Source of the DNA: Cephalotus follicularis
Lineage: Eukaryota; Streptophyta; Magnoliopsida; Oxalidales; Cephalotaceae
Assembly (NCBI GenBank): GCA_001972305.1
Contig: BDDD01002104.1
Span: 62,001-126,000 of the forward strand
Length of the DNA stretch: 64,000 nucleotides
Direction of reading: 5' to 3'
Part shown: positions 23,014 to 34,775 of the stretch, one piece after another
Layout: each line of letters begins with the position of its first letter
How positions within the stretch are numbered: position 1 is the first letter of the stretch
Program-made: the position numbers and the translations under genes
Notes under the pieces: model-generated
Told to the model about the DNA's origin: nothing
What the model saw: the letters and a program-made list of their open reading frames with translations, nothing else
The model's database searches: none

Positions 23014-24396
23014 TTAACTTGATACAATGTGACCTAGGAATGTCACATGATCCAGCCAAAGTTCGCACTTGCTGAATTTGGCGTATAACTGTTCCTTCTG
23101 TAGTGTCTGCAATAAAATCCTCAAATGTTGCATGTGTTCCTTAATGCTCTTCGAATAAATCAGGATGTCGTCTAGGAATATAACGACAAACTTGTCAAGA
23201 TAAGGTTGGAACACTTTGTTCATCAGACACATAAAGGCTGCAGGAGCATTGGTCAAACCAAACGGCAGTATCAGAAATTCGTAATGCCCATATCTGGTTA
23301 AAAATGCGGTTTTCTCCACATCACCCTCTCTGATCCTCAACTGATGATAACCTGTTCTTAGGTCAAGTTTTGAGAATACACTTGAGCCTTGCAATTGGTC
23401 AAACAACACCTCAATATGTGGCAGAGGATACTTGTTCTTCACCGTTACTTGATTTAGCAGCCTGTAGTCAATGCATAACCGCATCGATCCATCCTTATTT
23501 TTCACAAACAGAACCGGTGCTTTCCACGGTGATACACTCGATCTGATAAAGCCCTTGTCAAGGTAATCCTGCAGTTGGATCTTCAACTCCTTCTGTTCAC
23601 CAGGAGCCATTCGGTACGGTGCTCTGGATATAGGAGCAGTCCCAGGCAACAACTCAATACTGAACTCTATATCCCTCTCCGGTGGTAACGAAGTGAGTTC
23701 ATCTGGAAATACATCAGGAAATTCACATACAATAGGCACTTGTTCAATACTGGGCGTACCTTTCGTATGATCAATCACAGACGCCAAATAGCCTTCGCAT
23801 CCTTGCTTGAGATACTTTTGTGCTCGAGTATATGAAATGATCGGAGCAGAAACATTCTTCTCCCCGATAAACTTGCACTCAGTTCCATCATGAAGGTAAA
23901 ATGTCATCATCTTGTTGTAGCAATCAACACAAGCATGATGAGCATACAGCCAGTCCATCCCCAAGACTACATCAAAATCCCGGATAGGTAACACTATCAA
24001 GTCAGCAGATAATTGGATTCTAGCTACCATGATCTCACAATCTTTCATTATGGTGTCAGATAGAAGACAAGTACCCGTAGGAGTACTCACCTCCAATACA
24101 TAAGGTAGTCTAGAAGTAACACCATGCAAATTGCGAGCAAATTCAGATGCAATGAATGAATGCGTTGTACCAGGGTCAATCAATACATGAGCTAGTATGC
24201 CAGATATATAAATAGTACCTCCCACAACAGTAGTAGATTCTGGCACATCATCTTTAGATAAGGTATAGACCCTACCTTTCACAATCCCTTTCCCGGTGTC
24301 CTTCCGTGGTTGAGCAGCCGCAACACTACCACTAGCACCCACACTTCCCTGTTGGCCACGTGCTTCATCCCTCATCATTGGGCAATTATTCAGCAT
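23014..24396 (-). CDS. Chromovirus pol, protease and reverse transcriptase part
   Basis: An open stretch of 460 codons, continuing the gag end. It begins with a zinc-knuckle tail (MLNNCPMM), then the aspartic protease ([18 protein letters not shown], residues about 70-90, and the VVLGMDWL flap block). Reverse transcriptase follows with [58 protein letters not shown] and the catalytic [11 protein letters not shown] (about 410-420). Protease processes gag and pol; RT copies the RNA. It lies between the gag region and the RNase H-integrase part in the normal gypsy order. Confidence 0.93.
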   Translation of the reverse strand: MLNNCPMMRDEARGQQGSVGASGSVAAAQPRKDTGKGIVKGRVYTLSKDDVPESTTVVGGTIYISGILAHVLIDPGTTHSFIASEFARNLHGVTSRLPYVLEVSTPTGTCLLSDTIMKDCEIMVARIQLSADLIVLPIRDFDVVLGMDWLYAHHACVDCYNKMMTFYLHDGTECKFIGEKNVSAPIISYTRAQKYLKQGCEGYLASVIDHTKGTPSIEQVPIVCEFPDVFPDELTSLPPERDIEFSIELLPGTAPISRAPYRMAPGEQKELKIQLQDYLDKGFIRSSVSPWKAPVLFVKNKDGSMRLCIDYRLLNQVTVKNKYPLPHIEVLFDQLQGSSVFSKLDLRTGYHQLRIREGDVEKTAFLTRYGHYEFLILPFGLTNAPAAFMCLMNKVFQPYLDKFVVIFLDDILIYSKSIKEHMQHLRILLQTLQKEQLYAKFSKCELWLDHVTFLGHIVSS

Positions 24397-24404
24397 GTGA
24401 CCTT

Positions 24405-25469
24405 GTGAACCACATCACAAGCACTTTCCCATCTTCTTCCAGCATTCAGTCTCATCATGATTCTGACGACCGTAAAAAGCACATCCACCTGCATTCTGTT
24501 GACTATTTCTGCTAGGTGTCCTTGATCGTGAGTTTCTGCGTCGAGAACCTCCTTGACCTCTATTGCCAGACTTCGTTGACTTAGCAGGATTATTACTTCC
24601 CTGTCCCTGTGACTGTGCGACCCTCGACTGATTAGTACGAGACCACTCTGCTCTCATTTCATTCGCATCTGACTCCAGAATCATCGCCCTCTTAGAAACA
24701 TCTACAAAAGAGGTCAGCTACAACATCAATAGTTTAGATCTGATGTCCGGTCGAAGGCCTTTCAGAAACCTTTGGATCATCCGTGATTCACCCTCCACAA
24801 GATAAGGCGTTTGTCTTGCCAGGTCCACAAATCTGGTCTGCTACTGAGCTACCATCATGTTTCCTTGACGTAACTCCATCAGTTCTATCTCCCATCGGTC
24901 TTGCTCTATCTATGGCACATAAGCCTCAAGAAACTCAGACTGAAATATGTCCCAAGTCTGGTCAAGTCCACGAGATTCCCATTTTGCTTCAGTCCTTTCC
25001 CACCAGTAAGTAGCCTCGCCCCATAAGCGGTACACAGCAAAATTGAGTTTCTGCTCATCAGTGCACTCCAAAGCAGCAAATATTTTCTCAAGGTCTCTAA
25101 TCCACTGCTCGGTCACAGTAGCATTCTGCTCACCATTGAAAGTCGGAGGATTTTGTCTCATGAACCGCTCCTGATCTCGGCCAAAAGAACCAGTATGACA
25201 AGCTTCATGAGCCTGATGATAGGCCCGGTTAGCCTCCTACATTTGCCGAATCTGTTCCATGTTTGCCGTATTAGCTTGCACCTGTTGTTCAAAGAGGTCA
25301 GCCATGCGGTAAAAGTGACTCCTCTCGTCATGCACTGAGGGAACATTTACTCCTTCATTCGCTGGCGGATTATGTTGTGCACTGGCGGTGCATTGACTCC
25401 TTCGTCGGCTCTACGCCTTCCTCTTCTTCCTCTTCGTAGATCCACTTGGTTTCCTATAGGGAATGACAT
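24405..25469 (-). pseudogene. Chromovirus gag remnant
   Basis: Minus-strand gag. A basic N-terminus (VDLRRGRRGRRRADEG) begins near 25469. The retrotransposon gag core lies near 24910-25161 (FNGEQNATVTEQWIRDLEKI, WWERTEAKWES, FLEAYVP). A basic linker (24500-24640) follows, then zinc-knuckle-like cysteines near the end. Gag forms the particle and binds RNA. It is broken by a few breaks. The primer-binding site follows at 25533-25545. Confidence 0.88.
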
Positions 25470-25532
25470 AATCATTAGGAAACAATTCACTCAATTTCTG
25501 AGAAACTTATCCGAGCTAGCATATATGGAATA

Positions 25533-25545
25533 TGCTCTGATACCA
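25533..25545 (-). other. Primer-binding site, initiator-Met tRNA type
   Basis: The minus strand reads TGGTATCAGAGCA four bases inside the 5' LTR end. It is complementary to the 3' end of plant initiator-Met tRNA and primes minus-strand cDNA. Confidence 0.92.
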
Positions 25546-25549
25546 TGTC

Positions 25550-27497
25550 TGTCACACCCCGCCCTTCAATTCCATTACAGACAAGCATATGTGGTGATAT
25601 CAGAAATAAATATAATCCAGCATTCTCATTCAACAATTCAAATAATATAAGCGGAAGTATTCATATCTGGATTATAAAATAAAAGTCATCCGCATGGAAC
25701 CCATACTACGTGCAGGTACAATCCAACAAATTATCCTTTTACATAAGGAAGTACAACAATATCACGGGGTATGAACCGTTCATTACAAAATCAGTACATC
25801 AAAAAATAACAACCTTAAGATAGAAATAGCAACTTTCCAAAGCTCCAACAGCACCTCCCGTACGTCTTTGCTTAATCTGAAATTGTAGGGGTTAGCCGTT
25901 GTCCTCACTTGGCTAAGTAGGAAGATAATGCATGCTAAGGAATATATAAATGCAACATGTATGACATTTTATATTAAAAATAACATTATAAAATAAGTGA
26001 TAATAGTGTTGAAGAACACTTAGACAGTATATACGAATTATGACAGTAGTATATACAACAAACAGTGAAGCACAATAGCAATTCAAGACATTCAATGAGG
26101 TCATTGTGTACCATAGTCATTCATGTGCAACTCACACAAGGAGTGCATACCTGTTTAGTTTCTGAAATGTAGTTGTATATAAGGCCAGGATTGATTGTTC
26201 TAATCATCCATATGGAGCCCAAGTTAATTACATTTAAATTGAGGCTCAAATAGGACCTATATCAGAATTTTAACCCAGGACATTCGGCTGTTCTCAAGAA
26301 CAGTCGGCTGTTTTGATTAAGTAGTCGACTGTCATGAAGAACAGTCCGCTGTTTTGCCCAGAAAATGCAGGCAGTAGCAGGTTGTATATTTCAATGCCTA
26401 ATACAAAACCAATCAGTGCATGCAATCAAGCAGAAAATAATCATACATGATATGCATACTCATATCTTCCAAAATATGTCATTACCCCTACCTTAAATGC
26501 TATCCCGAGATGAATTGGGATTGATCTCTCTCTTTGAGTTTCCAAGGCCTTTTCACCAACCAATCTTCCAATCTCAGCAGAAATGATCTATACAATGCAT
26601 GCTTGAAGGTTCAGTCATTAAACCAGTAGGTTTAACTAATTATCCAGCTACAATTGTTGTTCTAACAGTAGCTTATCAAGAGTTCATTAAGTCTCTCTTT
26701 CCCATTATTAAACAACTTCTCTCCACTATTCAATTCTACTTCTAGTAATTACCATGCTTGCATGTTACAGAAGGTAGGTATAGAGGTGATTAGAACACAT
26801 ATACTTATTAACAACCATAACAACATTAAGGGATTCGGATTAGTGACTGATTAGGAGAATCAAAGTTTCCCAAGTCTCTTTGAACTCTCCAATCCTCAAT
26901 ACAAGCTTTCACAATTCTCCAGCAGTTCTCTTCTTCTCTCAGTGCTTTCTAACACTCACACTCTAATCTAACAGCTGATATAAAGCTTAGAAAAACTTAG
27001 GAATCGCCAGACTACATTACTCAGCCTTCCTCTTTTCCTTCTCTCTCTCACATGCACTTCTCCTCACTTTTCTCGTCTGTTTTTGCAGGTTGCAGGTCTG
27101 CAAATCTTGTAGAAGGAATAGAGGGCATGCAAGTCACTCTTCTTGCATGTTATGGCTGGTGGTGACACGCATCCCTCATGCATGCCACGATTAGCACACT
27201 TGTCATCCTTGTCTCTGCACATGCCAGATGCCTGTTCTGTACCATTCCAGTCGACTGTCTTTAACAGGCAGTCGACTGTCACCCCACGCATCAGACAGTT
27301 GACTGTTACCCTGTGACAGTCGGCTGTTTGAGCGAATTTTAGGATTCCTTATGTTTGTTTTACCAATTTGTATTTCAACCAACCCAAGCATTCACTAGTC
27401 ACAATTTCTATGATAATTGGACTTATAATATCAATTAAAATGTATACTTTATTTAAAATTGGAGCAATATACATTGATTGAAATTACGGTTATTACA
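25550..27497 (-). repeat. Family D 5' LTR
   Basis: 1,948 bp. The plus strand reads TGTCACACCCCG at the left and TACGGTTATTACA at the right. It carries palindrome arrays at 26280-26352 and 27245-27330 (CAGTCGACTG, CAGTCGGCTG). It adjoins SIRE pol at 27498 without a TSD. Confidence 0.9.
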
Positions 27498-29103
27498 TTG
27501 GTAATATTCAACATGGTGTTATGACTAGGTCTAATGCTAATACTTGTAATTATGTTGCTTTTCTTTCTCATTTTGAGCCTAAGAACTTTATAGAAGCTGA
27601 AAAGGATGAAAACTGGATAATAGCTATGCAAGAATAGTTGAACCAGTTTGAACGTAACAAAGTTTGGTTTCTAGTATCTAGACCTAAAGATCATTCGGTA
27701 ATAGGGACTAAATGGGTGTTTAGAAATAAAATGGATAATCAAGGAGTAATAGTTAGGAATAAAGCTAGACTAGTAGCTCAAGGTTATTCACAAGAAGAAG
27801 GTATAGATTATGATGAAACGTATGCACCTGTTGCTAGGTTAGAATCAATTCATTTGTTACTTGCTTTTGCTTGTTTTAAAGATTTTAAATTATATCAAAT
27901 GGATGTAAAAAGCTCCTTTTTGAATGGTTTTATAAAAGAAGAAGTATATGTGGAACAACCTCAAGGTTTTGAGGATCCATTCTTTCCAAACCATGTCTTT
28001 AAACTAAAAAAAAAGCTTTGTATGGTCTTAAACAAGCTCCTCGAGCTTGGTATGAGAGGTTAACAAAATTTTTAATTGAAAATGATTTTAAACGTGGAAA
28101 TGTTGATATAACACTTTTTACAAAGACAAAAGAGAATGATTTGCTAGTAGTACAAATTTATGTCGATGATATTATTTTCGGATCAACTAACGAATCTTTG
28201 TGCAAGGAGTTTTCTAACATTATGAAGTCAGAGTTTGAAATGAGCATCATGGGAGAGCTCAACTTCTTTCTTGGACTTCAAGTTAAGCAAACGAAAGAGG
28301 GAATCTTCATCAGCCAAACTAAATACGTAAAGGAAATACTTAAGAAGTTTGGAATGGAGAACTCAAATACAAGTAAGACTCCTATAATCACTTCTACAAA
28401 GCTTAACAAGGACGAACAAGGTAAAAATGTTGATCAAAAGCTTTATAGAAGCATGATAGGTTCGCTATTATATTTAACTTCTAGTAGACCTGATATTTTG
28501 TTTAGTGTTTGTTTATGTGCACGTTTTCAATCAAACCCTAAAGAATCACACTTGTTTGCGGTTAAACGTATTCTAAAATATCTTGCTTATGCACATACTT
28601 TAGGTCTATGGTATTCACGAGATTCTAGTTTTGATTTACATGCATACTCAAATGCTGACTTTGGTGGTCATAAGGTTGATCGCAAAAGCACTAGTGGCTC
28701 ATGCCAATACCTAGGAAGTATGCTTGTTTCGTGGTTTATTAAAAAGCAAAATTCTTTTGCTCTTTCTACCACCGAAGCAGAATATATTGCTGTAGGTAGC
28801 TGTTGTGCACAGATTTTATGGCAAAAACAACAGTTGGCAGATTATGGTGTTTTTGAGAAACATGTACCTGTAAAATGTGATAACACTAGTAGTATTTGTC
28901 TTGCTAAAAACCCTGTTCATTACTCAAAGACAAAACACATTGACATTAGGTATCACTTTTTGAGAGAACATGTTGAAAATGGAGATATTGATTTAGAATA
29001 CGTTTCCACCGAAAAACAAATAGCTGATATCTTTACCAAACCTTTAGATGAAAATACTTTTTCAAAGTTTAGAAGAGAACTAGGTTTATGTGAGTTTGAA
29101 TGA
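27498..29103 (+). pseudogene. SIRE copia pol remnant (RT and RNase H)
   Basis: Starts with NIQHGVMTRSNANT, the linker before reverse transcriptase. RT blocks: [11 protein letters not shown] near 27700, [23 protein letters not shown] near 27765-27830 (in part), [11 protein letters not shown] near 27896, [14 protein letters not shown] near 28020, and the catalytic YVDDIIFGSTN near 28160-28190. RNase H follows (ADFGGHKVDRKSTSG, STTEAEYIAVGSCCAQ, CDNTSSICLAKNPVHYSKTKHID), with the tail KPLDENTFSKFRRELGLCEFE ending at 29103. The 28018-29103 part is open for 361 codons. It is a fossil with about one or two breaks. Confidence 0.92.
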
Positions 29104-29653
29104 ATGTTTATTTGTTTGAATGATTTGATTGATTGAATGTTTATTTGAAGTGAAGTTGATTTTTTTTTGTTATTCTGTTATTGTTCTGTTTTTTTTTTCT
29201 TGCGAAACACGTCAACTTCTTTTCAAAACACATTGATGTAGTTTTGTAAAAACGTCGATCTCTTTATAAAACATCGATGTCCTTTAAGTCTTTATAAAAC
29301 ACGTCGCTCTCTTTAAATATACGCCGATGCTTCTCAAAACGCAACGTTTTATTTCACATCGATGTTTTTTAACTAAGTTTTTTTAAGAACACGTCGAAGT
29401 GTTTAAAATCACATCGACGTCTTTATCTCAGTCATCGAGTTCTACATAAAAACACATCGACTCTTTTATATTTTCATTTTATCTCTTCGGACATTTTCTC
29501 TAAAAAAAAAATTTCTCTCTAAATTTTTTTCTAGTTATCAAAGCATCATCTACTCCATCCTTTGTCGTGATCAAGGTTTAGTGTCTTCCATTTATCTCTC
29601 TTTTTCCTTCCTGTTTTTACACTTTCTGTTGTGTACTCAAACTGTTTGATAAA
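29104..29653 (+). other. SIRE 3' untranslated stretch with TCGA motifs (copy 2)
   Basis: T-rich, with about eight motifs of the types CGTCGATCTCTTT, CATCGATGTCCTTT, CATCGACGTCTTT and CGTCGAAGTGTTT between 29205 and 29470. Nothing in it codes. Confidence 0.75.
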
Positions 29654-31001
29654 ATGTCACATACAAAACGAACTGGTAAAAAGAGGGCTGCTGGTCCCTC
29701 CAAGCAACCAAAACTTGCTTCTAAACGAAAACTCAATATTCGGGAACCATATCCCCTCCTGCTCTTGAATCAGATTCCGAATCCGAGTAAATCATTCCAC
29801 TATGGAATGTTCTCTTTATTGACAAAAGAGTAATGGGTGGAAGAAATATTGACTTGTGATTTTGCTCAAATGAGTTTTCTTTTGTCTCATGGCTTGAGAA
29901 TTTGCACCTTCTTCCTTTGGTGCAAATTCAAGACATGTTCTATGTTAAGCTAGTTAAAGAATTTTATATGAATTTGTGAATTGTCTCTAGTCCAAATGAG
30001 GAATTCGCCCTGTCTTCTAGTGTGAAAGGCCAAAGAATCTTCCTAGTCGCTAGGATTCTTGCTTCAATTTTTCACATTCCTCACACCGGCTTGTATATTT
30101 TCTAATACAAGAAGTGGTCGGAAGTTGAGGGATTCCATCCTAATGACATTTTGTCAATTCAGTATCCAAATTATCCAAATATTCACCCTAACATGGCTCT
30201 TTGCACAAATAAGCTATTTGTTGATCATCGTCTCGTTCATCATCTTATTGTCCATCAGCTCCTCCCTACCGGTGGTGGGATGCAAAACTTACTCGGATGA
30301 AAGCATTTTTAATGTGGTGCATCATCTCCAAAATTGAATTTTGCTATCCATTGCTTACGCTCCATAATATGGTCTGTGCCTTCACTCAAAAGAAATCGGT
30401 TATTCCTTTTGGTTGCATTTTAACCAAAATCTTCCGTTACCATGAAGTTCATCTTGAGGGGGAGATTGGAACAAAATTAAAAAAGGAAGACACCTACAAC
30501 AAAAGTACGCTAAATCGGATGGGTTGGAAAAAGCAAGAATGGATTTGGAATTATTGTCCAAAAAGCGATCAAACTCAGCGAATCAATCGAGAGGAACAAG
30601 AAGATTTACCTCCATGGGAAGCTCAAGAAACCGGTCAAGAAGTTGCTCCTTCTCATCCTCATACTCGTGGTTCCACCTCCACCTTGGAGTATGATCGTCT
30701 TGTTGAGTTTATGAGTTCTCGATTTGATGCACTGAATGTCTGATTTGATTCTATGGAAGCATCTCTCGATGATAAGTTCAAGTCTCTCAATTCTCGACTT
30801 GATAACTTGGAGAAGGATCACAAGACAATCCGTACAAATTTTGAGACTGTCGAAGACACAATCTACTATGATCTACATGTCACCAAGAGACGTCTCAAAC
30901 GTCTAGAACGGAAGCTTGCTGAATCAATATCTATTGACAAATGCGAGGAGACCTCTGGAGATGAATCCGCTCATGACGATCCTCCTGTTTCTGATTCTTG
31001 A
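29654..31001 (+). pseudogene. SIRE accessory ORF (copy 2)
   Basis: Starts with the basic MSHTKRTGKKRAAG at 29654 and ends with PPVSDS at 31001. Shared blocks with copy 3: VMGGRNIDL, FYVKLVKEFYMNL, LPTGGG, QKKSVIPFG, KLKKEDTYNKSTLNRMGWKKQ, then a heptad-like C-terminus (LDNLEKDHKTIRTNFETV, TKRRLKRLERKLAES). The function is unknown. It is a fossil with several breaks. Confidence 0.75.
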
Positions 31002-31346
31002 TTGTATTTTTATTTTGGTTGTGTAACTATGAACAAATGGTTGAAATGTGAACAAGTGTGTATGATTTGAATAATATTTTTGGCTGTTTGAATGTTATTG
31101 CTGTTATATAAGATATTTTGTTATGATATGTTCAAATTTTGACTTCTTAAGGGGGAGCATTATATGTTTATGTTATATGATATTACATGTCTTTTTGATG
31201 CTATCCAAAAAAGGGGGAGATAGATTTATAATTTAGTAAGTTACAAGTTTTTTTTGTTTGTTTGCACTTTTCTCCTATTTTCAATACATATATCAATTTT
31301 TATGCCTTTATGCGCACATTTTTGTCATCATCAAAAAGGGGGAGAT
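31002..31346 (+). other. SIRE region between accessory ORF and 3' LTR (copy 2)
   Basis: Non-coding, with the purine tracts AAGGGGGAG near 31149-31157 and 31210-31220 and the polypurine tract AAAAAGGGGGAGA just before the LTR. The layout is the same as in copies 1 and 3. Confidence 0.75.
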
Positions 31347-32660
31347 TGTTGACGTTTTAGTCTCAATCCTAGTTTTGATGATAACATATGTGCTTCTAAC
31401 AAATTTACTTTATGTGCAAGATACTTAAAAAACTCACAAAAATGCAAAAAGACAGTTTTCACATAAAAGACATCGATGTCATTAAAGGAAGACATCGACG
31501 CCTTTAAAGCACCAGCAGTTGCAGGTAGTTATTCATGAAAGACATCGATCTCATTCTAAAAAGACATCGACATCTTCAGCGTCAAAAGTTACAGGTCAAT
31601 TTTCAACAAAGACATCGATCTCTTTCAGAGAAGACATCGACGTCTTTATCCCAGAAAGTTACAGGCTATTTTCATTCAAAGGCATCGATCTTTTTCAGTG
31701 AAGACATCGACGGTTTTCATCAAAGACATCGATCCCTTCACAAAGACATCGATGTGTTTATTGCATCAAAGTTACAGGTTGTTTTTGAACAAAGACATCG
31801 AGTATTTCCTACAAAGACATCGACTCCAAAGTGAAAGACATCGATCCCTTTTCAAAGACATCGATGTGTTTTTCATGACTTCAATTTTTCCAGAAAAGAC
31901 ATCGACGCAGTTTGAAGACATCGATGTGTTGCTCATATCTTCAAAGCCTGGCCACAACTCCAGAAAAGACATCGACGTCATTTATAGACATCGACGTCTT
32001 CACACAAAATTACGCCCTGAATGCTAGCAACAGCTAGTTAACTGATGCAGACATCGACGCTTATCAAAAGACATCGACGTCTTTACTCCAACGGCAACAT
32101 AACAGAGTTTACAGATTGTCATCAGTTTTTCATTTCAAAATTTCCATAATTTAAGCAACAGATACATGGATTGTTTGGCTATATAAAGGAGGGTCCAAGG
32201 CTTCAGAAAACATCAAGAAACAAAGTAATCAAGCAAGCTACATTCTACAATACAAAAGTGTTCTTAAGCTTTTCCAAAAATCCTCATAGCTTTACTTTCT
32301 GAGTTTCTTTGTAATTCTCTCTTGTTCTTTATTGTAAGCCAAACCTACTGAGAGGGTACATTGTAAACACATTACAAACTTGTAAAAGAGGAGAGTGAAT
32401 CCTCAAAAGGTCTTGAGGTCAAGATCAAGTGATTGAGGTCAGTCACAAAAAAACTGTGAGGTGTAACGAATTGCTTCCTTAATCAATTCGAGCTAGTGGA
32501 AACTCAAGGAGCTCCCTTGGGAAAAGTGGACGTAGGCAAGAGTTAGCCGAACCGCTCTAAAATCAGAGAATCTTTCTATCCCTACTCTTTTTACTTTAAA
32601 ATTTTCTATTTGTTAGTATTTTTGTTAATATGGTTCTAATATGGTTTTCTAAATCGTTCA
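31347..32660 (+). repeat. SIRE 3' LTR (copy 2)
   Basis: Starts TGTTGACG after the polypurine tract. The right end is tentative (GTTCA near 32660), because it diverges from the CACCC-rich end of copies 1 and 3 near 32630. It carries about 20 TCGA-centred motifs at 31470-32090. A TATA-like TATATAAAGGAGGG sits near 32181. Confidence 0.7.
31470..32090. repeat. Array of GACATCGAYG motifs in SIRE LTR
   Basis: About 20 occurrences of AAGACATCGA followed by CG, TC or TG in about 620 bp. The best copies approach the palindrome AAGACRTCGAYGTCTT. Spacers range from a few bases to about 40 and are not repeats of one another. Confidence 0.9.
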
Positions 32661-33456
32661 ACGAACACTTTGTTATGGTCAAACCATCAACGCCTTGGCT
32701 AAAGGTGTCGATGCTTTGGGTTGATTTAGCCAAACGCACTATTTTATATGGTTTCAATCCAAAATGATTTTATCTTCAAATGGATTCCATAGGAAGCCTC
32801 CTTAAGGCATTGTAGCCTATGGAAATCCTCTGGTAACACTTTTAAACTATGGATCGATCTTCAAAATTAATCTTTAAAGGAAGTTTCATAAAAAAGGGAT
32901 TTTATACAAATGGCTTTCAAAAATGGTTAGGATAGTTCCAATGGAGACATCTGGACACAGACATCCTAATTGGACTTCCTCTATATTGTTTTCAACTCTG
33001 ATAGGGACTAACAATTGAAAAATAGTTTATGGCAATGGAAATGATTTATGTATATGGAAAATAGCCTATGGATATGGAAATGGTTTATGGATATGGAAAA
33101 TTGTAATGGTTATGAAAATGGTTTTCAACATGATTTTGACGGATGGATCCTGCGTGATCCTTTATGATTAAGTCCCTATCTTTTAAATGATTACATGATT
33201 TTGGTTTATGAGTATTATATTATTTTGATTGATAATTGATATTGTATGAGACTAAAAGAGATAACCCATTCATGACCCTTATTTCTGTCATGACGGTCAT
33301 GAATGTTAGACACCATACGAGGGATGCCACTTCGTGGGAGGACCAATGGGACCCCGCAAGTGCGGTAGGACCGATAGAAATTACAAGGGACCCCACTTCG
33401 TGTGAGGACCGATGGGACCCCGCTAGTGTTGGAGGATGGATATAAATTTCAATGGG
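32661..33456. other. Unclassified repeat-derived stretch
   Basis: There is no coding sequence with known signatures. It has degenerate short repeats of TATGGATATGGAAA type at about 33005-33125 and two 66-bp tandem units at 33321-33452. One GTGTCGATGCTTTGG motif near 32707 resembles the SIRE-type motifs at 1-200, so the left part may be an older SIRE-related LTR. Confidence 0.4.
33321..33452. repeat. Two tandem copies of a 66-bp unit
   Basis: Units start at 33321 and 33387. Each reads GGGA(T/C)(G/C)CCACTTCGTG then GAGGACC(A/G)ATGGGACCCCGC, then a tail ending near AATT(A/T)CAA. Their origin is unknown; GC-rich blocks like this occur in plant gypsy LTRs. Confidence 0.75.
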
Positions 33457-34754
33457 TGTTGGAACCTTATGGCGATTTAGCAATAAAATATCTAGATGCA
33501 TAAAACCCTAATATATATATATTGTGTGATCATCTCATGAATATCAAGCCATATGCATTTAATCTCATTAAAAGTAATTAAGAAATAACATCCCAATTAT
33601 TTTTCTCTCACCAAGTGTTGGAAATATCCGCCCGTATTGTGTGTGACTCTATGGGTTCATTATTACGCTGGTCGTAGGATTAAATTGTGACGCTCACAAT
33701 TAATCAAATTAAATATTTCTTATTTCATAAAAAAATATTCTCTTGAATATATCGAATTAAAACTCTTTTAATTCTTTTTCTTCCAAAGTTAATTTATCAA
33801 TTTAATCTCGGGCATCCCACTGGTCGACATCGACATCTAGAAATGCATAACGACCCCCATGTAATATGAATCATTTGCGAACCACTATTTATAGGTACAT
33901 GCACGTATAGTCCTTCCATTGACAATGCTCTAATTAAATCTAGGGTACGGATTATGTCAGACCCCAATAATTTAATCTTTAGCCTCGTGAATATCTTTCA
34001 TAACCTAAATAATATTAGAGGTGCCCCTCTAATTTTCAACCAATGATATCACACTTTTGATATCGTGGTTAGCCTGGCCAGGCGTTTAATCGCTAACGAA
34101 AATCATCCTGAGCATAATCTTCTTTTACTAGAAGAAATGGATTCATTATTGCCAGTTCACATGCCTCCATACATAAGCGTACTATGTCCAACTAATGACT
34201 GTATACACTTCATAGATTATGTATTTAAGCATCTTCAAAACATAGCACCCTATGCACAAGACATCCAGTGACGGCTCATGTCCAAGGACCACATGCACTG
34301 CTGTAAAACTAGAATTCTTTCTAACATGTAAGTAAAACTCCATAAATATATTCCGTTAAAAGTTACCTTCAGTGAACTCATTAAACGAGCACCCACGAAG
34401 TTGTCATAGCATCATCCATGCAAGTGAGTGTGAGATCAGTCACCCTCTGCTTACCGATCTGACAGTACGTGGTGGTCTATCCATATTGAGCATGCCCTGA
34501 GTGTCAATCCTATGACCAGGAAGATTCGAAATAAAGTATACCGAGATTCCAACTCTCACATCATGATCTCATCATGAACTTGGTTCTCTAAGTTTATTCC
34601 AGGAGATTCATTTACAATTAATTAAACATGTATTAATGAAACGAACTCATATCCATTGATAAAACATAAACATCTTTATTGAATTTATAAATTGTTTATA
34701 CAAGCTAAAGTAAATACAAGCTTGACACTGGCTCACAGCACTTTATCTCGAACA
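33457..34754 (-). repeat. Probable Tork-type copia 3' LTR
   Basis: The minus strand starts TGTTCGAGATAAAG right after the pol end and a purine-rich tract, has a TATA-like CTATAAATAGTGG near 33880-33895, and may end TTCCAACA at 33457. The right (LTR start) boundary is supported by the pol context; the other end is a guess. The 5' LTR of the same element is barely in the window (63774 onwards), so the pair cannot be compared. Confidence 0.55.
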
Positions 34755-34775
34755 ATCTCTCACTAAGTGCTAAAT

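Larger units (their letters stand above)
18700..27497 (-). mobile_element. Chromovirus (gypsy) with both LTRs, family D
   Basis: A minus-strand Ty3/gypsy element. 5' LTR 25550-27497, primer-binding site TGGTATCAGAGCA at 25533-25545 (minus, initiator-Met type), gag about 24405-25469, protease and RT 23014-24396, RNase H, integrase and chromodomain-like end 20857-23010, polypurine tract AAGGAGGGGGG at 20818-20828, 3' LTR 18700-20815. Domain order and sequence fit the Tekay/Del chromovirus group. It looks nearly whole, with about three or four breaks in the coding region. No matching TSD: flanks are TATAT at the left and TTGGT at the right, and two different copia elements adjoin it. Confidence 0.92.
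27498..32660 (+). mobile_element. SIRE-type copia, 3' portion (copy 2)
   Basis: A fossil SIRE piece starting inside pol just before reverse transcriptase and continuing through RNase H (to 29103), a TCGA-motif untranslated region, the accessory ORF (29654-31001), polypurine tract AAAAAGGGGGAGA before 31347 and a 3' LTR. No 5' LTR or gag is present. It is broken, with many breaks in the accessory ORF and few in pol. Confidence 0.88.

Noticed and set aside
31519-32027. Overlapping ORFs with repeated DIDVF/RHRSL-like peptides
   Set aside because: The peptide repeats are translations of the GACATCGAYG array in different frames, not a repeat protein.
31470-32090. CRISPR-like array of short repeats
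   Set aside because: Spacers are irregular and the motif is a short palindrome inside a plant LTR; there are no cas genes and the genome is eukaryotic.
33232-33445. Short ORFs over the 66-bp repeats as a gene
   Set aside because: Both strands are open by chance because the unit length is a multiple of three; no signature.
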